A stretch of DNA of 8,247 nucleotides from Caldifarciminota bacterium (lineage in GTDB: Bacteria > Hydrothermota > Tepidihabitantia > Tepidihabitantales > Tepidihabitantaceae), in contig CAIVTL010000156.1 in assembly GCA_903908785.1 (NCBI GenBank), positions 1 to 8,247 of the forward strand, given 5' to 3'. The position numbers and the translations under genes are program-made. How positions within the stretch are numbered: position 1 is the stretch's first letter; each line of letters opens with the position of its first letter. Below, piece after piece: positions 6,479-8,247 of the stretch. The notes under the pieces are model-generated. The model was not told where the DNA came from, ran no database searches, and saw only the letters and a list, made by a program, of their open reading frames with translations.

Positions 6479-7249
6479 CTACTGCTCCAGGACGCGCAGC
6501 CGGTCCTGCGCCAGCTTTGCCTCGTTAGAACCCGGGTACTCCCTCACGACTTTGCGGAACTGGTTCTTCGCCTCCGGTTTCCGGTCCTGGGCCAGGAACA
6601 CCAGCCCGAGCTTGTACTCAGCCGCCGGCACCTTATTGCCCCGCGGGTACGCCATCACTACCTGCCGAAACCCAACCTCGGCGCTGTCCAGCTTGCCCAG
6701 CGAGTAGAAACACTCTCCAATCCAATACTGGGCGTTGTCCGCATTGTCGGTCTGGGAGAAGGACCCCAGATACTGCCGGAATTCGCTGATTGCCACGTCA
6801 TACTTACCACGCGTGAAGTCGAGATATGCCGTGTTGTATAGCTGGTCTTCCGCGACCCCGACCGTATCCACCGACCTCAAGCCCGAATCCGGTCTCGGCG
6901 TCGAGTCGGCCGCGGTCGGCGTGATGTCTCCGCGCCCCGCCCCGACCCGACGGCTGATTCGGTCGAGCCGGTCGCCGAGGTCGGCCAGTTGCGCGTCAAT
7001 CTGGTCCAGCCGCGCCTGCTGTCCTTCCGCTTCGGTCAGGACATCGGCGCGCAGCTTGGCCATATCCTGGTCGTGGCGCTGCTGCCCCTGCTCGACCCGC
7101 GCCAGCCGCGCGTCCACCGAATCGAGCACCTGCCCCCGACGCACGAACTCGCGCTGGAATCCGCAGCCCGCAAACAGAAAGGCGACCAGCAGGCCCGACG
7201 CCGCTGCCATGCCGAAGCTGGCTGCGCGCCTGTGCCTACTGGCCGCCAT
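6479..7249 (-). CDS. cpoB: CpoB/YbgF-like lipoprotein with coiled coil and TPRs
   Basis: This 256-residue predicted lipoprotein is the accessory protein usually found with Tol-Pal, which in E. coli links envelope constriction to peptidoglycan synthesis. It has a basic N-region (RHRR), a hydrophobic stretch and a lipobox ending FAGC, with the modified Cys at residue 29. An amphipathic, Gln/Arg/Asp-rich coiled-coil segment (about 38-100) corresponds to the trimerisation region of YbgF. A Pro/Thr/Asp-rich linker follows, then about three TPR-like repeats (about 130-256), e.g. DFTRGKYDVAISEFRQYL and AAEYKLGLVFLAQDRKPEAK. Length matches E. coli CpoB (263). I chose the ATG at 7249; a TTG immediately before it is less likely, and the ATG at 7210 would leave a signal peptide without its basic region. 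No strong ribosome site is seen. The gene is 25 bp after pal and 3 bp before tolQ. Confidence 0.9.
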   Translation of the reverse strand: MAASRHRRAASFGMAAASGLLVAFLFAGCGFQREFVRRGQVLDSVDARLARVEQGQQRHDQDMAKLRADVLTEAEGQQARLDQIDAQLADLGDRLDRISRRVGAGRGDITPTAADSTPRPDSGLRSVDTVGVAEDQLYNTAYLDFTRGKYDVAISEFRQYLGSFSQTDNADNAQYWIGECFYSLGKLDSAEVGFRQVVMAYPRGNKVPAAEYKLGLVFLAQDRKPEAKNQFRKVVREYPGSNEAKLAQDRLRVLEQ

Positions 7250-7274
7250 CAATCATCTGGTCTGGGTGAAGCCT

Positions 7275-7763
7275 CTACTGAGCCGGCTTGAACTCGCAGC
7301 GCCGGTTCAGCTCGAACTGCTTTTCGTCCTGCGTTACAAGCTTCTCCTCGCCGAAGCTGATAGTCGAGAACATGCTCATGTTCGCGCCCAACTTCACGAG
7401 ATAGGATTTCGCCGACTCGGCCCGACGCATGCCCAGCGCCATGTTGTATTCAGACGTGCCGATCGGGTCGCAGTAACCCTCGATGGTCACCTGCGTACCG
7501 GTCGCCTTCTTAAGTTGGTCGTAGTCGCCCGCAAGAATCGTCGCATCACCGGCCCTGACGTCCGACTTGTCGAAGTCGAAGTGAATCGCGGCCAGGCTCA
7601 GCGCGACCTTTACGGGTTCAATCGGCTTCTCGCTCATCGTGTCCGGCGGCGGAGGCGGCGGTACCGGCTCCGGCGGGACGACGCACTTCTTGGGGCAGCC
7701 GACCATGGTCAGCACGAGCAGCGTGCCCAGGAAGACGGTCAGGATCTTGGCTGTGTTCTTCAT
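7275..7763 (-). CDS. pal: Pal-type peptidoglycan-binding outer-membrane lipoprotein
   Basis: This 162-residue lipoprotein anchors the outer membrane to peptidoglycan. Its signal peptide MKNTAKILTVFLGTLL ends in lipobox MVGC, with lipidated C23. A proline-rich tether follows (about 28-45), then an OmpA-C-like domain (about 55-162). Family marks include IHFDFDKSDVR, IEGYCDPIGTSEYN with the diaminopimelate-binding D99, LGMRRA (R113/R114) and the closing NRRCEF (153-158). The usual His of GHxD is Tyr97 here. Cysteines at 27, 98 and 156 remain beside the lipidated one. The ATG at 7763 was chosen over the one at 7769 because GGAGG at 7775-7771 is 7 nt before 7763 but only 1 nt before 7769; the frame further upstream has no signal-peptide character. 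It is the first gene of the cluster, behind a good promoter. Confidence 0.94.
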   Translation of the reverse strand: MKNTAKILTVFLGTLLVLTMVGCPKKCVVPPEPVPPPPPPDTMSEKPIEPVKVALSLAAIHFDFDKSDVRAGDATILAGDYDQLKKATGTQVTIEGYCDPIGTSEYNMALGMRRAESAKSYLVKLGANMSMFSTISFGEEKLVTQDEKQFELNRRCEFKPAQ

Positions 7764-7770
7764 CTGCATT

Positions 7771-7775
7771 CCTCC
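7771..7775 (-). promoter_or_regulatory. Shine-Dalgarno site that sets the pal start
   Basis: GGAGG on the minus strand lies 7 nt before the ATG at 7763 and 1 nt before the in-frame ATG at 7769, so 7763 is preferred. It gives a compact lipoprotein signal peptide. Confidence 0.7.
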
Positions 7776-7864
7776 GTGTTTTTCATCACCGACATTACCT
7801 GCAACTTCGTCAAGACCCGGCCTTGTATGCCAGCCGGCCTGACCTGCTGATGGCATTTCCTGAT

Positions 7865-7879
7865 GCAGTAATCTACTGC
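7865..7879. promoter_or_regulatory. Dyad over the pal -10, candidate operator
   Basis: GCAGTA and TACTGC form a perfect inverted repeat of 6-bp arms with a 3-bp centre. It covers the whole -10 hexamer of the predicted pal promoter, a position where a bound repressor would block transcription. The divergent XRE gene is the nearest candidate binder, but that link is only positional. Confidence 0.4.
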
Positions 7880-7898
7880 TACTCTAACTGCCTGTCAA
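7870..7898 (-). promoter_or_regulatory. Sigma70-like promoter for pal and the Tol-Pal cluster
   Basis: TTGACA (7898-7893, a perfect -35 hexamer) is followed after exactly 17 bp by TAGATT (7875-7870, 4 of 6 to the -10 consensus). A start near 7863 would leave a leader of about 100 nt before pal. The cluster downstream has gaps of 25, 3, -4 and 93 bp, so this promoter could drive all five genes and possibly dnaE. Confidence 0.6.
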
Positions 7899-7964
7899 GG
7901 TTAGCCTTAGTCCCATCTGACGCCGGACGGTTCGCCCCGGCCGCGCCCGCGCCGCCGCCGATTC

Positions 7965-7992
7965 TTGACTCTTGGTCGCAGTCGCCTAACAT
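7965..7992 (+). promoter_or_regulatory. Possible promoter of the XRE regulator
   Basis: TTGACT (7965-7970, 5 of 6) is followed after 16 bp by TAACAT (7987-7992, 4 of 6). A start near 7999 would give a leader of about 18 nt before the ATG at 8017. Confidence 0.4.
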
Positions 7993-8016
7993 CTACCCCG
8001 AAATGGATACTCCCTG

Positions 8017-8247
8017 ATGGGCCGCAAGGCCAGACCCGCGATGACCGGCCTCGCCGCCCTGGGCGCGAGGCTCAAGCAGATTCGACTGCAGTCCGGCCTT
8101 TCCCAGATGAAGCTCGCCAGGCTGATTGGCTTCGACCCCGCCCACGGTTACAAGTACATCCTGCGCCTCGAAAAAGGGCAGGTTCCCAATCCGACGCTGC
8201 GAACGATTGCCGCCTGCCTCGAAGCCTGCGGCACAACCTGGCAGGCC
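8017..8247 (+). CDS. XRE-family helix-turn-helix regulator, 3' end missing
   Basis: The first 77 codons are open to the window end, so the C-terminus is unseen. The translation contains an XRE/Cro-type DNA-binding domain from about residue 14 to 70: LGARLKQIRLQSGLSQMKLA, then an RLEKG segment and NPTLRTIAACLEACG, matching the family pattern of helix 1, the LSQ..LA helix, the I.R.E.G recognition region and the NP.L.TI helix. Between LIGF and YILRLE there are a few more residues (DPAHGYK) than in typical XRE domains, which would lengthen the loop before the recognition helix. The ATG at 8017 is the first possible one in frame (stop at 7987-7989); the one at 8041 would also keep the domain. No strong ribosome site is seen. 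It is divergent from the Tol-Pal cluster. The target is unknown; a short regulator or antitoxin-like protein are both possible. Confidence 0.8.
   Translation, partial: MGRKARPAMTGLAALGARLKQIRLQSGLSQMKLARLIGFDPAHGYKYILRLEKGQVPNPTLRTIAACLEACGTTWQA

Larger units (their letters stand above)
7764..8016. other. Divergent intergenic region between pal and the XRE gene
   Basis: This 253-bp non-coding gap holds the pal leader and promoter on one strand and the putative XRE promoter on the other. Between them is a very GC-rich stretch (about 7930-7960). A local base-composition drop around 7860-7915 coincides with the pal promoter. I see no RNA gene and no recognisable riboswitch in it. Confidence 0.6.

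Noticed and set aside
7801..7840. TTGACG on the minus strand near 7813 as a second pal promoter
   Set aside because: No acceptable -10 hexamer lies at 16-18 bp spacing; the promoter at 7870-7898 is far better.
6735..7850. A 371-codon open frame on the plus strand opposite cpoB and pal
   Set aside because: It runs antisense through two well-supported genes and their gap, is low-complexity (Ser/Arg-rich), and resembles no family.
7764..7856. Longer pal reading frame starting at 7856
   Set aside because: It would bury the lipoprotein signal peptide behind 31 residues with no signal character, and the ribosome site at 7771-7775 points to 7763.

Overview
The window is about 8.2 kb of high-GC DNA from a diderm (Gram-negative-type) bacterium. 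This is clear because it carries a nearly complete Tol-Pal envelope system with two lipoproteins, next to housekeeping genes. I cannot name the organism from sequence alone. The rearranged Tol-Pal cluster, the DnaE with an ancestral-type PHP domain and the short-period intergenic repeats would suit an uncultured candidate phylum (for instance in or near the FCB group), but that is inference. No phage, plasmid, CRISPR, transposase or RNA gene is visible.

Layout: positions 1-64 hold an inverted-repeat element made of 9-bp units. An HtpX-type M48 metalloprotease (90-1034, +) follows and converges, with a 14-bp gap, on dnaE, the replicative DNA polymerase III alpha subunit (1049-4573, -). Upstream of dnaE on the same strand is a Tol-Pal cluster, transcribed from right to left as pal, cpoB/ybgF, tolQ, tolR and a TolA/TonB-like gene (7763 down to 4659). 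A good sigma70-like promoter lies upstream of pal. Divergent from it, an XRE-family helix-turn-helix regulator starts at 8017 (+) and runs off the window end.

How the genes work together: TolQ and TolR form the inner-membrane proton channel. The TolA-like protein has the S-x3-H transmembrane signature of energised TonB/TolA proteins and would carry force across the periplasm to Pal, the peptidoglycan-binding outer-membrane lipoprotein. CpoB is the usual accessory lipoprotein with a coiled coil and TPRs. TolB is absent, and the order is permuted relative to the E. coli order tolQ-R-A-B-pal-cpoB. HtpX is an inner-membrane quality-control protease, so most of the window, apart from dnaE, concerns the cell envelope.

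The coding content is conventional. The least explained signal is in the gaps: three separate, degenerate, in-register tandem arrays with 8- or 9-bp period (1-64, 4613-4648, 5265-5304), each in an intergenic gap close to a start codon and two of them able to fold. Other points of interest are an apparently complete PHP metal site in DnaE, a possible leaderless dnaE transcript, and a dyad over the -10 of the pal promoter that could be an operator.
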